Shown here in pieces: positions 1-9,061 of a DNA stretch of 32,319 nucleotides. The notes below the pieces were generated by a model. It was not told where the DNA came from, did no database searches, and saw nothing but the letters and a program-made list of their open reading frames with translations. Within the stretch, counting starts at the first letter, position 1, and each line of letters begins with the position of its first letter. The position numbers and the translations under genes are program-made. This stretch comes from Halomonas sp. (lineage in GTDB: Bacteria > Pseudomonadota > Gammaproteobacteria > Pseudomonadales > Halomonadaceae), in the NCBI RefSeq assembly GCF_030457605.1, contig NZ_JAKDUR010000024.1:1-32319 (forward strand), in the 5' to 3' direction.

Positions 1-221
1 GGTGCTGTATGGCCTGTTGCCGATCGTGCGTAATACGCTGGCCGGACTGCAGGGCATTGGGGGCGACCGTGGGAGCCAGTAACCTGGGCGACCCGATTAT
101 CGCCGGCATTGTTAACGGCAATACGGCCTACGTGGTGCAAGGTGCCGTGATTATTGCGCTGCTGGCGTTAAGCGTGGATAGCCTGCTGGATGTGTGGCAA
201 CGGCGCATGATTCGGGTTTGA
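1..221 (+). pseudogene. Remnant of osmoprotectant-type ABC transporter permease (internal deletion and frameshift; 5' end outside window)
   Basis: Two pieces of one permease are readable in different frames. From position 2 the frame gives VLYGLLPIVRNTLAGLQGI, the conserved segment of OpuBB/YehW-type glycine betaine/choline permeases (the usual form is LPIVRNT-x-x-GL). That frame hits a stop at about 80-82. The frame beginning near 57 gives GATVGASNLGDPII and then a hydrophobic helix ending LLDVWQRR, which matches the C-terminal end of the same family. The stretch that normally lies between (the ABC-ATPase docking loop, EAA-like, with its following helix, some tens of residues) is missing at the junction near 55-62. 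I infer an internal deletion that also shifted the frame, so the product should be non-functional. The substrate class rests on family resemblance only. The promoter and N-terminal half are outside the window. Confidence 0.72.
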
Positions 222-317
222 GGCAAGCCACAGCCATTATTATCCATCACCATCAATTATACCGTTATCTTGTATTTTGTATAATCCTATTGCATTTGCC
301 TTCCTATCAAACCATTC

Positions 318-2114
318 TCAGTCAACAGGGCGGCTAAGTGCTTGCCAAGCGGCATAGGTACTGAGAAATACACGCCCAGTGAGCTGCTCGGGAAAGCTAC
401 TGTGGTTCAGGCGGTCCATCACCGGCCCCTTGACCTCGGCCAGATGAAGGGTCACGCCTGAATCCTTGAGTCGGGCGTTGATCGCTTCAAGACTTTCCAG
501 CGCCGAGGCGTCGATCAAATTCACCGCAGAACATACCACCACGACGTCTTCCAGCGCGGGGCGGCTGGCGACCAGATTATACAGCGTGTCTTCCAGATAG
601 CGCGCATTGGCAAAGTAAAGGCTTTCATCAATGCGCAAGAGCGCGACTCGAGGGGCTGTTTCCACCTCGTGTCGTGTCACATTGCGAAAATGCTCGGTAT
701 CGGGAACGCGGCCAATCAAGGCACTATGCGGGCGGCTGGTACGATAGAGAAAAAGTGCCACCGATAGCGTAATGCCGCTGATAATACCGGCCTCGATGCC
801 TTCCACCAGCGTCAGCACAATGGTCATGGCCAGGGCGGCAAAATCGCTGCGCGAATAGCGCCAGGTGGCGCGCAGCGTGGCGACATCCACAAGTGTTAAA
901 ATGGAGACCGTGATAAAGGCCGCCAGCGTGGCAATAGGCAGATAATACAGCCAGTCGGTCAAGGTGTAGGTCACCACGCCAATACCCAGCGCGGCAAACG
1001 CGCCGGCGGCCGGCGTTTGTGCCCCGGCATGGTAATTGGCCACCGTGCGCGACAACCCGCCGGTAACCGGCATGGCGCTGGAGACACCGGCGGCCAAATT
1101 CGCCACGCCCAGCCCGATCAATTCCTGATTGGGCGAAATACGCTGGCGCCGTTTGGCGGCCAGCATCTGCCCCATGGAGACCGACTCCACAAACCCGACC
1201 AGACTGATCAGCAGTGCAGGCACCAGCAGCGTGTGCCACAGCGAGGCATCCGGCCAGGGCAGGCTTAGCGGTGGCAGGCCACTGGGAACTGTGCCAACAA
1301 CAGCGACGCCCTGATTCTGCAGCTGCCACAGCCAGGTGACCAGTGTGGTCACCACCACGGCGAGTATCGGCCCCGCTTTGGCGAGTAGATCTGCCGCGCC
1401 GTGGGGCAGCCCCAACCGCTTAAGGCTGGCGTTACCGTAGCGCCGTACCCACACCAGAAATGTGAGCACGCCAAGGCTCATTAGCAGCGTCGCCGGATTA
1501 AAGCCGGGCAGGTTGCTCCATAAAGTGGCAATGCGCTCAAACAGGGTAAAACCGCCGCTGTCCACGCCCAGCAGGCCACCAAGCTGGCTGGCAGCGATCA
1601 GGATGCCCGAAGCGGTCAGAAAGCCGGAAATGACCGGATGGCTTAAAAAATTGCTGAAAAAGCCCATCCGCAACGCACCCATCAACACCAGAATGCCGCC
1701 GGACAGCAGCGAGAGCACCAGTGCCGCTTCGAGATATTCAGGGCTGCCGGGCGTCGCAATATTGCTTAGCGCCGCCCCGGTCATCAGCGCAATAATGGCC
1801 ACGGGACCGACGGCAAGCGTCCGGCTGGTACCAAATACGCTGTACAACAGCTGGGGAAGAATACTTGCATAAAGCCCGACCACCGCCGGTAGCCCCGCCA
1901 ACAGCGCATAGGCCAGCGACTGGGGAATCACCATGACGGTAACAATCAGGCCGGCCAGCAGGTCGGCGCCAAAAAGCCGTGCCTGATAGTGCGGTAGCCA
2001 GGAAAGCAGGGGCAGATAGCGTTTCAGCATGATAAAAGCGTGGCCACGGGGTGTCATAGCGCTCAGCCTAAACGATATTGGCCTAAAGGTTGAGGGTTGA
2101 TTAGCATTGCTCAT
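318..2114 (-). CDS. SulP-family anion/sulfate permease with C-terminal STAS domain
   Basis: This is an inner-membrane SLC26/SulP transporter of about 598 residues, close to the usual family length. The N-terminal part carries the SulP signature region (LAGLIVTVMVIPQSLAYALL) followed by about ten to twelve hydrophobic helices. The last ~120 residues form a cytoplasmic STAS domain with the D-x-SA-LESL motif (NLIDASALESL). SulP proteins move sulfate, bicarbonate or other anions; the substrate here is not determined by sequence. The start chosen is ATG at 2114, preceded by GGTGGAGTGAC, a reasonable ribosome site. An ATG at 2030 (MLKRYLPLLSWLP, where many SulP proteins begin) is an alternative and would leave more room for promoters. 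The upstream ATG at 2159 would overlap the divergent gene. The neighbouring sulfhydrylase makes sulfate a plausible substrate, but that is inference. Confidence 0.9.
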   Translation of the reverse strand: MSNANQPSTFRPISFRLSAMTPRGHAFIMLKRYLPLLSWLPHYQARLFGADLLAGLIVTVMVIPQSLAYALLAGLPAVVGLYASILPQLLYSVFGTSRTLAVGPVAIIALMTGAALSNIATPGSPEYLEAALVLSLLSGGILVLMGALRMGFFSNFLSHPVISGFLTASGILIAASQLGGLLGVDSGGFTLFERIATLWSNLPGFNPATLLMSLGVLTFLVWVRRYGNASLKRLGLPHGAADLLAKAGPILAVVVTTLVTWLWQLQNQGVAVVGTVPSGLPPLSLPWPDASLWHTLLVPALLISLVGFVESVSMGQMLAAKRRQRISPNQELIGLGVANLAAGVSSAMPVTGGLSRTVANYHAGAQTPAAGAFAALGIGVVTYTLTDWLYYLPIATLAAFITVSILTLVDVATLRATWRYSRSDFAALAMTIVLTLVEGIEAGIISGITLSVALFLYRTSRPHSALIGRVPDTEHFRNVTRHEVETAPRVALLRIDESLYFANARYLEDTLYNLVASRPALEDVVVVCSAVNLIDASALESLEAINARLKDSGVTLHLAEVKGPVMDRLNHSSFPEQLTGRVFLSTYAAWQALSRPVD

Positions 2115-2142
2115 GTCACTCCACCATTTTCCGGGAGCCTCC

Positions 2143-3423
2143 ATGAAACCCGAAACCATTGCGCTGCATCACGGCTATATGCCGGATAGCCAGAATGCCG
2201 TGGCTGTGCCCATCCACCAGACGACGTCCTACAGCTTTGATAGCGCCCAGCACGCCGCAGACCTGTTTGATCTTAAGGTCGAAGGTAATATCTATTCGCG
2301 TATCACGAACCCGACCTGCAGCGTGCTTGAACAGCGCGTGGCTGCCCTTGAAGGCGGTATTGCCGGCCTGGCGCTGGCGTCGGGCATGAGTGCGATTACC
2401 TGTGCGATACAGACGATTGCCGAAGCGGGCGACAACATCGTCTCGATCAGCGAGCTTTACGGCGGCACCTATAACCTGTTTGCCCATACGCTACCGCGTC
2501 AGGGCATCAACGTGCGCTTTGCCGACAAGGACGATCCTGACGCTATCGCGGCCTGTATTGACGGCCGCACCAAAGCCGTTTTTTGCGAAAGCATCGGCAA
2601 TCCATCCGGTGGTATTGTCGATATTGCCGGCCTTGCCGAGGTAGCTCATCATTACGGAGTGCCGCTGATCGTGGATAACACCACGGCGACGCCGTTTTTA
2701 TGGCGCCCGATTGAGCACGGTGCGGATATCGTGATTCACGCAGCCACCAAGTATATCGGCGGGCACGGCACCACGCTTGGCGGGGTGCTCGTGGATTCCG
2801 GCAAGTTTCCCTGGGCCACCCATGCCAGCCGTTTTCCGTTACTCAACGAGCCCGACGCTTCCTACCACGGCATCTGCTATACGCGTGATGCAGGCGAGGC
2901 GGCGTTTATTACCCGTGCCCGGGTGGTGCCGTTGCGCAACATGGGGGCGGCACTGTCGGCCCAGGCGGCGTGGAATTTGCTCCAGGGGCTGGAAACGCTT
3001 TCTCTGCGTATTGAGCGTATCTGTGCCAATACCCAGGCAGTTGCCCGTTATCTGGAGTCTCACTCGCAGGTGCCATGGGTGCACTACGCCGGCCTTGAAA
3101 GCCACCCTGATCACGCGCTGGCGCAGCGCTACATGAACGGGCAGGCCTCGGGCATTCTAAGCTTTGGCGTCAAAGGCGGGCAGGCAGCCGCCGAGCGCTT
3201 TTATGATGCGCTGGGACTGGTTCTGCGGCTGGTCAATATCGGAGACGCCAAGAGCTGTTCGTCGATTCCTGCAGCCACCACGCACCGCCAACTGGGCGAG
3301 CAAGAAATGAAAAGCGCCGGTGTGACACCGGATATGGTGCGTTTATCCATTGGCATCGAACATATCGATGACATCCTTGCCGACCTTGAGCAGGCGCTTT
3401 CCATCGGTCATGCCGACGCCTGA
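2143..3423 (+). CDS. metY: O-acetylhomoserine sulfhydrylase (O-acetylhomoserine aminocarboxypropyltransferase)
   Basis: This is a PLP enzyme of the Cys/Met metabolism family, about 426 residues. Family members of this type make homocysteine directly from O-acetyl-L-homoserine and sulfide, in the cytoplasm. Visible landmarks are the N-terminal TxAxHxGY-like start (TIALHHGY), the YSRITNPT phosphate-binding segment, ASGMSAI, the VDNTTATP segment with the cofactor-binding Asp, and the Schiff-base lysine at residue 203 in ATKYIGGHGT. The long insert after the lysine region and the overall length fit MetY better than cystathionine gamma-synthase or MetZ. The start is ATG at 2143, with GGGAG five bases upstream; the ATG at 2107 has no such site. 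It is divergent from the SulP gene, with only a few tens of bases between the starts. The specific substrate call is by family resemblance. Confidence 0.92.
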   Translation: MKPETIALHHGYMPDSQNAVAVPIHQTTSYSFDSAQHAADLFDLKVEGNIYSRITNPTCSVLEQRVAALEGGIAGLALASGMSAITCAIQTIAEAGDNIVSISELYGGTYNLFAHTLPRQGINVRFADKDDPDAIAACIDGRTKAVFCESIGNPSGGIVDIAGLAEVAHHYGVPLIVDNTTATPFLWRPIEHGADIVIHAATKYIGGHGTTLGGVLVDSGKFPWATHASRFPLLNEPDASYHGICYTRDAGEAAFITRARVVPLRNMGAALSAQAAWNLLQGLETLSLRIERICANTQAVARYLESHSQVPWVHYAGLESHPDHALAQRYMNGQASGILSFGVKGGQAAAERFYDALGLVLRLVNIGDAKSCSSIPAATTHRQLGEQEMKSAGVTPDMVRLSIGIEHIDDILADLEQALSIGHADA

Positions 3424-3498
3424 CGAATCGCTTGTTCTCACAAAATGGTAATTCCAAAGTGCTACTTCTTTAATGCTGTTGAACGGCTATGCTTTTGG

Positions 3499-3515
3499 GC
3501 GGGGCAATGCCCCGC
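3499..3515. terminator. GC-rich hairpin downstream of metY, possible weak terminator
   Basis: A perfect 7-bp inverted repeat, GCGGGGC-AAT-GCCCCGC, lies about 75 bases after the metY stop. No T-tract follows on either strand, so intrinsic termination is doubtful. The rest of the roughly 200-base gap (3424-3631) shows nothing else I can name. Confidence 0.3.
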
Positions 3516-3631
3516 TGTTACGTCCAGCACGGAGTATTATTGTTCACCCTGGTAGTGGTCGTGGCCGATCTGTTAGTGGCTGATCAGTGTGCGCAAGTCC
3601 GTCATTTCCATCAGCATAGAGAACAATAACC

Positions 3632-4848
3632 ATGCGTTTCATTTCCATTATGGCGGCACTGGGGCTGCTGGCGGTTTCCGCCATCGCGGTAGCAGCAGGT
3701 GAACTCTGGGCATATACGGGGCTCGTTTTGCGCTGCCTTGGGCGGCGCAGCGCTGGTCTTCAGCAGCGTACTGGGCGTGTATCACGGTGATCGTGCTGCA
3801 TTGGAGAGAGCTTCATCCTGGCTCTGGCCGGTGCGCGATTACCGCTCCCTGCGGGGCATGGCCTACCGGTTGATGGGGCGTGCCAGCAGTACAGCGATTG
3901 CCTCGAGCAGTGCCAGCCACGACAACCGCCATGAGCTGGATGCCATCATTCAGGAAATGACCGGTGTATCAGAGCGTTCAGGTCAGGCACTGGAAATGCT
4001 GGGCACGCTGAATGACAAGATCGAACGGGTCAGAAGCGTGACGTCGATGATTGAAGATATTGCCGAACAAACCATCTGCTCTCGCTCAACGCTTCCATCG
4101 AGGCCGCCCGAGCCGGCGAGCACGGGCGCGGCTTTTGGAAGACGAGGTGGATGAGGGTAACCGCAATATGCACGATCTGGCCGAACAGGCTCGTGCATTG
4201 ATGGAAGCCGCAGAAGGGGTGGATGAAGAGCTGGCCCAGCAACGGCTGAATGGTCGCCATCAGGCCGTCTTCGCCGAGGCACGGCAAACCGCCAATCGTA
4301 TCGGCACGCTGTTTGAAAGAGCGTTAAGCCGCGGAGAACTCAATGAAGCCGGGCTGTTTACGGCGCGCTACGAACAGCTTTCCAACACCCGGCCGCCAAT
4401 GTATAAAACCGCCTTTGATGACTTTACCGACCGTTATCTGCCCGCATTGCAAGAGCCGATGCTGGAAACGCTGGGACTGAATTATGCCATTGCCTGCGAC
4501 CGACGCGGCTATGTGCCGACACACAACAAGGCCGTGAGCCGCAAACCCACCGGCGACTACGAGCACGATCTGAAGTTCTGCCGCAGCAAACGCATTTTTG
4601 ATGACCCCACCGGCAGCCGCTGTGGCGCCCACGAAAAACCGCTGCTGTTGCAAACCTACAAGCGCGATACCGGCGAGATCATGCACGATCTGTCGGTGCC
4701 GATATACGTCAACGGCAAACACTGGGGCGGCTTTCGTATCGGCTATCAGCCGGAGAAGGCACCTGCCAGCGTGCCCGCAACAGCGTGCCGGGAAGATGCG
4801 CCCGCGCTTGATGTATTGCCGGAAGCTGGCCGGTTAGCGCGCGTGTGA
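3632..4848 (+). pseudogene. Decayed methyl-accepting chemotaxis protein with intact C-terminal sensory-like domain
   Basis: One chemoreceptor gene is spread over several frames. ATG at 3632 begins a hydrophobic N-terminus (MRFISIMAALGLLAVSAIAV) that stays in frame only to about 3788. A different frame (about 3735-4073) carries the cytoplasmic helices up to the signalling tip (SMIEDIAEQT). At about 4074 one A is missing from the expected AAT codon. The hallmark hairpin tip then continues in a third frame, NLLSLNASIEAARAGEHGRG, to about 4135. The normal VVADEVRKLAE segment and what follows it are absent. The last frame, from about 4138, resumes with DEGNRNMHDLAEQ and a long intact domain containing RRGYVPTHN, DPTGSRCGAHEKP and MHDLSVPIYVNGKHWGGFRIGY, a C-terminal Cache-like module found in a subset of these receptors. 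No single frame can give a working receptor. The tail overlaps the convergent rarD by 15 bases. Confidence 0.85.
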
Positions 4849-5730
4849 CTGCTGCCAGGCCGACCAGGAATAGAGCGCAAGGCCGATCCAGATAAGCGTG
4901 AAAGTGCCCAGTTGTACCGTGCTTAACGGCTCGTGAAACACCAGCAGCGCGATCAGAAACTGAATGCTCGGGTTGATGTACATCAGAAACCCGAGTGTGG
5001 CTAGCCGCAGCCGCCGTGCCGCGCCGGCAAACGCCAGCAATGGCAGGGCCGTTACCACGCCGGCGGCAATCAGCAGCCCGGTAGCCCTGGGGGTATCGGC
5101 AAAGTGCGAAAGCCCCTGGGCGCTAAGCCAGGCAAAGACCAGCAGCGCCAGTGGCAGTAGCAACAGCGTCTCCACAAACAGCCCCGACAAACCGTCAAGG
5201 GGCACCTGTTTGCGAAACAGCCCGTAGGTACCGAAGGAAAAGGCCAGCATCAGGCTTAGCCACGGCAGCTCGTTGAGTAAAAGGAACTGCATGCCGATTC
5301 CCACGGTGGCAAGTCCCAGCGCCACCAGCTGGGCTTTTACCATGGTTTCGCGCAATACGATAACGCCCAGCGCCACGTTCACCAGCGGCGTCAGAAAATA
5401 GCCCAAACTGGCCTGCAGAACGTGGCGGGTCTCTACCGCGTAGATGTAAATCCCCCAGTTCAGGCCGATCAATATCGCGCAGGCCAGCACGCGCCCCAGG
5501 CGTTTTGGGTGGCGCAATGCCATGTTGACCGGTGCCCAGCGCCGCATAAGAGTAATCAGCCCGGCCAGAAACAAACACGACCATAAAATTCGGTGCAGCA
5601 CGATCTCAAACGCCGGCACGCCCTCGAATAGCGCAAAGAACAGCGGGAAACACCCCCAGGTAAGATAGGCGACAAGCCCGAAGCCGACACCTTTGGCAGC
5701 TTCAGGATCACGGGCGGAGTGGCTGGACAT
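4834..5730 (-). CDS. rarD: RarD-type EamA-family transporter
   Basis: This is a ten-helix drug/metabolite-superfamily protein of 298 residues, the normal size for RarD. Features are the N-terminal KGVGFGLVAYLTWGCFPLFF with the WG-P segment of RarD, and HRILWS at the end of helix 2, where RarD proteins have HRxxWS. Two EamA repeats follow, the second ending in FHEPLS and a short basic C-terminus. RarD-like proteins are named after chloramphenicol sensitivity phenotypes and are presumed exporters; the natural substrate is not established. ATG at 5730 has GCGAGG about six bases upstream. It is convergent with, and slightly overlaps, the broken chemoreceptor, and divergent from yafV. Confidence 0.9.
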   Translation of the reverse strand: MSSHSARDPEAAKGVGFGLVAYLTWGCFPLFFALFEGVPAFEIVLHRILWSCLFLAGLITLMRRWAPVNMALRHPKRLGRVLACAILIGLNWGIYIYAVETRHVLQASLGYFLTPLVNVALGVIVLRETMVKAQLVALGLATVGIGMQFLLLNELPWLSLMLAFSFGTYGLFRKQVPLDGLSGLFVETLLLLPLALLVFAWLSAQGLSHFADTPRATGLLIAAGVVTALPLLAFAGAARRLRLATLGFLMYINPSIQFLIALLVFHEPLSTVQLGTFTLIWIGLALYSWSAWQQSHAR

Positions 5731-5858
5731 GATAGCCTCGCTAGAGAGAAGGTACGGAGATGCAGCGTGTGAAAAACGCCGGGGTCACGTGCCGGGCAAC
5801 AGCACCGGGTGACGATGTTAATCTATCACATTGACCTGATATAAGGGATGAATACGCG

Positions 5859-6692
5859 ATGAGTCAGCTAAAAGTCAGCCTTGTGCAATGCGACCTGCGT
5901 TGGGAAGATCCCGCCGCCAATCACCGGCATCTGGAAGAGCAGCTGGGTGAGCTTGGCGGGTGCGATACTGACGTGATCGTGCTGCCGGAAATGTTTGCCA
6001 CCGGCTTCACCATGAACTCTCGCGAGATGGCCCAGCCCATGGCCCAGAGCGAAAGCGTCGCCTGGCTTTGCCATCAGGCCGAAACCCGCGACTGCGTGAT
6101 GACGGGCAGCATTGCCATCGAAGACAACGGCTGCCACTACAATCGCCTGGTATGGGCACAGCCGGACGGCAAGCTGATCTGTTATGACAAACGCCACCTG
6201 TTTCGCATGGCCGGCGAGCACGCGCGCTACGCGGCGGGCAGCGAACGCCCGGTGATCGAGTATAAAGGCGTACGCCTATTGCTTAGCGTCTGCTACGATC
6301 TGCGCTTTCCGGTATGGCTGCGTCAGCAGCCGGCTGCCGGCGAGCATTTCGAGTACGATGCGCTGCTGTGCGTTGCCAACTGGCCGGCGCCACGCCGTCA
6401 TGCCTGGCGTACCTTGCTTCAGGCGCGTGCGATTGAAAACTTAAGCTACGTGATCGGTGTCAATCGGGTCGGTGAGAATGCCAGCGGGCTGGCCCACAGC
6501 GGTGATTCCATGCTGGTAGATTTCAAGGGCGAGCCGTTGATCGACCCGCCGGCTGATGCGGCTTTTATTCAAACCGGCACGCTCGACACCCAGGCGCTTG
6601 GCACGTTTCGTGAAAAGTTTCCCGCCTGGCAGGATGCCGACCGCTATCAGCTGTTGTGGGATAGCGCCTCCCATACCCACGCCACGTCGTGA
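5859..6692 (+). CDS. yafV: Omega-amidase YafV (nitrilase-superfamily carbon-nitrogen hydrolase)
   Basis: This is a cytoplasmic nitrilase-superfamily hydrolase of 277 residues. The catalytic triad is visible: Glu44 in VLPEMFATGF, Lys111 in YDKRHLFRMAGE and Cys145 in SVCYDLRFPVW. The KRHLF-RMAGE and CYDLRFP sequences are characteristic of the YafV/Nit2 branch. In that branch the known activity is deamidation of alpha-ketoglutaramate or alpha-ketosuccinamate, which salvages keto acids made by glutamine-type transaminases and the methionine salvage route. The start at 5859 is the first residue of the conserved MSQLKVSLVQ strand. It stands alone on the plus strand, divergent from rarD and ahead of rsuA. 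Confidence 0.92.
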   Translation: MSQLKVSLVQCDLRWEDPAANHRHLEEQLGELGGCDTDVIVLPEMFATGFTMNSREMAQPMAQSESVAWLCHQAETRDCVMTGSIAIEDNGCHYNRLVWAQPDGKLICYDKRHLFRMAGEHARYAAGSERPVIEYKGVRLLLSVCYDLRFPVWLRQQPAAGEHFEYDALLCVANWPAPRRHAWRTLLQARAIENLSYVIGVNRVGENASGLAHSGDSMLVDFKGEPLIDPPADAAFIQTGTLDTQALGTFREKFPAWQDADRYQLLWDSASHTHATS

Positions 6693-6704
6693 GACGTGCC
6701 CCTT
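6683..6704 (+). terminator. Small hairpin at the yafV stop, weak terminator candidate
   Basis: CACGTC-GTGA-GACGTG is a perfect 6-bp stem with a tetraloop that spans the yafV stop codon. CCCC and TTTT follow. The short stem and the C-run before the T-run make termination uncertain; it may simply reduce read-through into rsuA. Confidence 0.3.
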
Positions 6705-6724
6705 TTGTATGAGTACCCGTTCTT

Positions 6725-7447
6725 ATGAGTAAACCTGCCACCATGCGCCTTGACCGCTTTTTAAGCGAAACCACGCCGCTCACGCGAAGCCTGGCCAAGC
6801 GTGCGCTCAAAAGCGGCGAGGTGCTGCTTAACGGCAAGCCGATCAAGCAGAGCGCCACGCAAATCGATCCCGATGAGGACGTCATCATGTGGCAGGACGA
6901 GCCGCTCGAACTGGTCGGCATGCGCTATATCATGTTGCACAAACCGCTGGAGGTGGAGTGCTCGGCGAGACGCGGGCTATATACCCGCGCGATTGACCTG
7001 ATCGACGTCCCCCGCGTAGAACGACTGCAGCCGGTGGGGCGCCTGGATGTGGATACCACCGGACTTTTGCTGATGACTGACGATGGCCAGTGGCTACATC
7101 GTATTACCTCGCCCAAACGCCGCTGCGACAAGGTTTACCGAGCAACGCTTGCGGACCCCTGGGAGGGCAATACTGCCAGCTGGGCCATTGAGCGCATGGC
7201 CGAAGGGCTGCTGCTGGAGGATGATGACCGCCCGACGCTGCCGGCCACGCTTGATATGCTGAGCCCCGTTGAGGCCGAGCTTGCCATTAGCGAAGGCCGC
7301 TATCATCAGGTCAAGCGCATGTTCGGCGCGCTGGGCAACCGCGTGGCGACCCTGCACCGCCGAGCCATCGGCCCGCTGGCGCTGGACGAGAAGCTGGCAC
7401 CCGGTGAATGGCGGGAGCTGACTGCAGAAGAAATCGCGCTGTTTTAA
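6725..7447 (+). CDS. rsuA: 16S rRNA pseudouridine synthase RsuA
   Basis: This protein of 240 residues has an N-terminal S4 RNA-binding domain (about residues 7-50, MRLDRFLSETT to SGEVLLNG) and a RsuA/RluB-type catalytic domain. The catalytic Asp108 lies in GRLDVDTTGLLLMTDDG, and the C-terminal EGRYHQVKRMFGALGNRV motif is typical of the family. RsuA makes pseudouridine 516 in 16S rRNA. The length and the SxxGLYT-x-AxDLID segment after the S4 linker favour RsuA over RluE or RluB/F. The stop is nine bases from the convergent yejF stop, leaving little room for separate terminators. Confidence 0.93.
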   Translation: MSKPATMRLDRFLSETTPLTRSLAKRALKSGEVLLNGKPIKQSATQIDPDEDVIMWQDEPLELVGMRYIMLHKPLEVECSARRGLYTRAIDLIDVPRVERLQPVGRLDVDTTGLLLMTDDGQWLHRITSPKRRCDKVYRATLADPWEGNTASWAIERMAEGLLLEDDDRPTLPATLDMLSPVEAELAISEGRYHQVKRMFGALGNRVATLHRRAIGPLALDEKLAPGEWRELTAEEIALF

Positions 7448-7456
7448 GGCAGAAGG

Positions 7457-9061
7457 CTAGCCAAGCCGCGCGGCCTCGACCAGCTGCCGGGTATAGGCAT
7501 GGCGGGGCGTTTTCAGCACATCAGCGCAGTTGCCGTGCTCGACTACCTCGCCGTCCTGGAGCACGATAATGCGATGCGCCATGGCGCGCACCACGGCAAG
7601 GTCATGGCTGATGAACAGGTAGCTCAGCCCGCGTTTTGTCTGCAAGGTACGCAGCAGGTCGATCAGCTGTTTTTGCACGCTGCGATCAAGTGCTGAAGTG
7701 GGCTCGTCGAGCACCAGCAACTCGGGCTCAACGATAATCGCGCGGGCCACGGCAATGCGCTGGCGCTGGCCGCCGGAAAACTCGTGCGGGTAGCGCGCCG
7801 CCACGCTTTCCGGCAGGCCAACGTCGGCAAGCGTCTGGTAGACACGCTGGCTGATGTCAGCTCGGCTCAGCTGGGGGAAGTGAAAGCGCAACCCTTCGCT
7901 GACGATGTCAAACACCGGCATACGCGGCGACAGCGCGCCGTAGGGATCCTGAAATACCATTTGCAGGCGGTGGCGCTGTCGGCGCAGCGCTTTGCCGGAC
8001 AGCCGGTCAAGTCGTGCGTCACCCAACGTTACCGCGCCGCGGCTTGTCACCAGCCGCATGATGGCCGAGGCCAGCGTGGTTTTGCCCGAGCCGGACTCAC
8101 CGACCACGCCCAGAGTCTCGCCCGGCAATAGGGTAAGATCCAGCGGCTTGACCGCCTCGAACGCCGGCGGAGGGGCACGAAACAGCCCGCGCCGGGGCCG
8201 CGCAAAGCTGACGCTGAGCTGCTCGGCTTGCAACAGCGGCGCTGTGCCAGTCACCGGCACTGGGCGGCCTTCCGGCTCGGCGGCAAGTAACGCCCGGGTG
8301 TAGGCGGTTTGCGGTGCATCGAAGACTGTCTTGACGCTGCCGGTTTCCTGTTCGCGGCCGTGGTACATCACGCATACGCGGTCGGCGTGGCGGCGCACCA
8401 GGTTCAAATCGTGGGTAATGAACAACAGTCCCATGCCGTAGTCGTCGCGCAGTTCGCGCAGCAGTGCGAGAATCTCCTGCTGAACGGTAACGTCCAGCGC
8501 AGTAGTGGGCTCGTCGGCAATCAGCAGCTTAGGAGTATTGGCAATGGCCATGGCAATCATCACCCGCTGGCGCTGGCCACCGGAGAGTTGGTGCGGCCAG
8601 GCGTTCATCAGCTCATCGGCACGAGGCAGCTTGACGCGTTCCAGCAACTCGCGGGTTCTGGCGCGGGCGGCCTGACCGCTCAGGCCCTGATGCAGCCGCA
8701 GGGTTTCGCCAATTTGCCGGCCCACACGGTGCAGAGGGTTGAGCGAGGTCATGGGTTCCTGAAACACAAAACCCACCTGATGGCCACGCACGGCGTTCCA
8801 TTGGCGGCGGTCAAGTGTGGCAAGCTCGCGGCCTTCCAGTCGGCGTGTGCCGCTGATCCCGGCATTGGGCGGCAGCAGGTCGAGAATACCGAGTGCGGTG
8901 ACCGATTTCCCCGAGCCCGATTCGCCCACCAGTGCGAGCGTTTCACCGGCCTTGATGTGAAACGACAGTGCCTCGACGACATTTGTGCCGTCAAAGGCGA
9001 TGGTCAAATCCTCAACCGACAAGAGGGGGGCGGAATGTGGCGATGCCAGCGTCTTAGCCAT
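7457..9061 (-). CDS. yejF: Oligopeptide ABC importer ATP-binding protein YejF (two fused ATPase domains)
   Basis: This 534-residue protein carries two complete ABC ATPase domains in one chain, as expected of YejF. Domain 1 has Walker A GESGSGKS (46-53), signature LSGGQRQR (about 159-166) and Walker B LLIADEP. Domain 2 has Walker A GESGSGKT (321-328), signature FSGGQRQR and Walker B LLVLDEP. Both domains carry the oligopeptide/dipeptide C-terminal extension seen in Opp/Dpp ATPases. It energises the YejBE permease with the YejA binding protein; the E. coli system imports peptides, including microcin C. The start is ATG at 9061, which overlaps the end of yejE by eight bases (ATGGCTAA), so translation is probably coupled. 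The in-frame ATG at 9130 would lie deep inside yejE and is unlikely. Confidence 0.95.
   Translation of the reverse strand: MAKTLASPHSAPLLSVEDLTIAFDGTNVVEALSFHIKAGETLALVGESGSGKSVTALGILDLLPPNAGISGTRRLEGRELATLDRRQWNAVRGHQVGFVFQEPMTSLNPLHRVGRQIGETLRLHQGLSGQAARARTRELLERVKLPRADELMNAWPHQLSGGQRQRVMIAMAIANTPKLLIADEPTTALDVTVQQEILALLRELRDDYGMGLLFITHDLNLVRRHADRVCVMYHGREQETGSVKTVFDAPQTAYTRALLAAEPEGRPVPVTGTAPLLQAEQLSVSFARPRRGLFRAPPPAFEAVKPLDLTLLPGETLGVVGESGSGKTTLASAIMRLVTSRGAVTLGDARLDRLSGKALRRQRHRLQMVFQDPYGALSPRMPVFDIVSEGLRFHFPQLSRADISQRVYQTLADVGLPESVAARYPHEFSGGQRQRIAVARAIIVEPELLVLDEPTSALDRSVQKQLIDLLRTLQTKRGLSYLFISHDLAVVRAMAHRIIVLQDGEVVEHGNCADVLKTPRHAYTRQLVEAARLG

Noticed and set aside
222..317. AT-rich patch with TATAAT-like sequence between the permease remnant and SulP
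   Set aside because: The genes converge here, no -35 box fits, and no hairpin with a T-run is present; I see nothing supportable.
4051..4160. Alternative TTG-started frame presented as a new gene before the chemoreceptor tail
   Set aside because: The first ~29 residues are an out-of-frame reading of the chemoreceptor hairpin tip; only the part after about 4138 is real receptor sequence.
5820..5858. TTGACC and TATAAG boxes before yafV
   Set aside because: They overlap rather than being spaced as -35 and -10, and no suitable partner box is seen for either, so I do not call a promoter.
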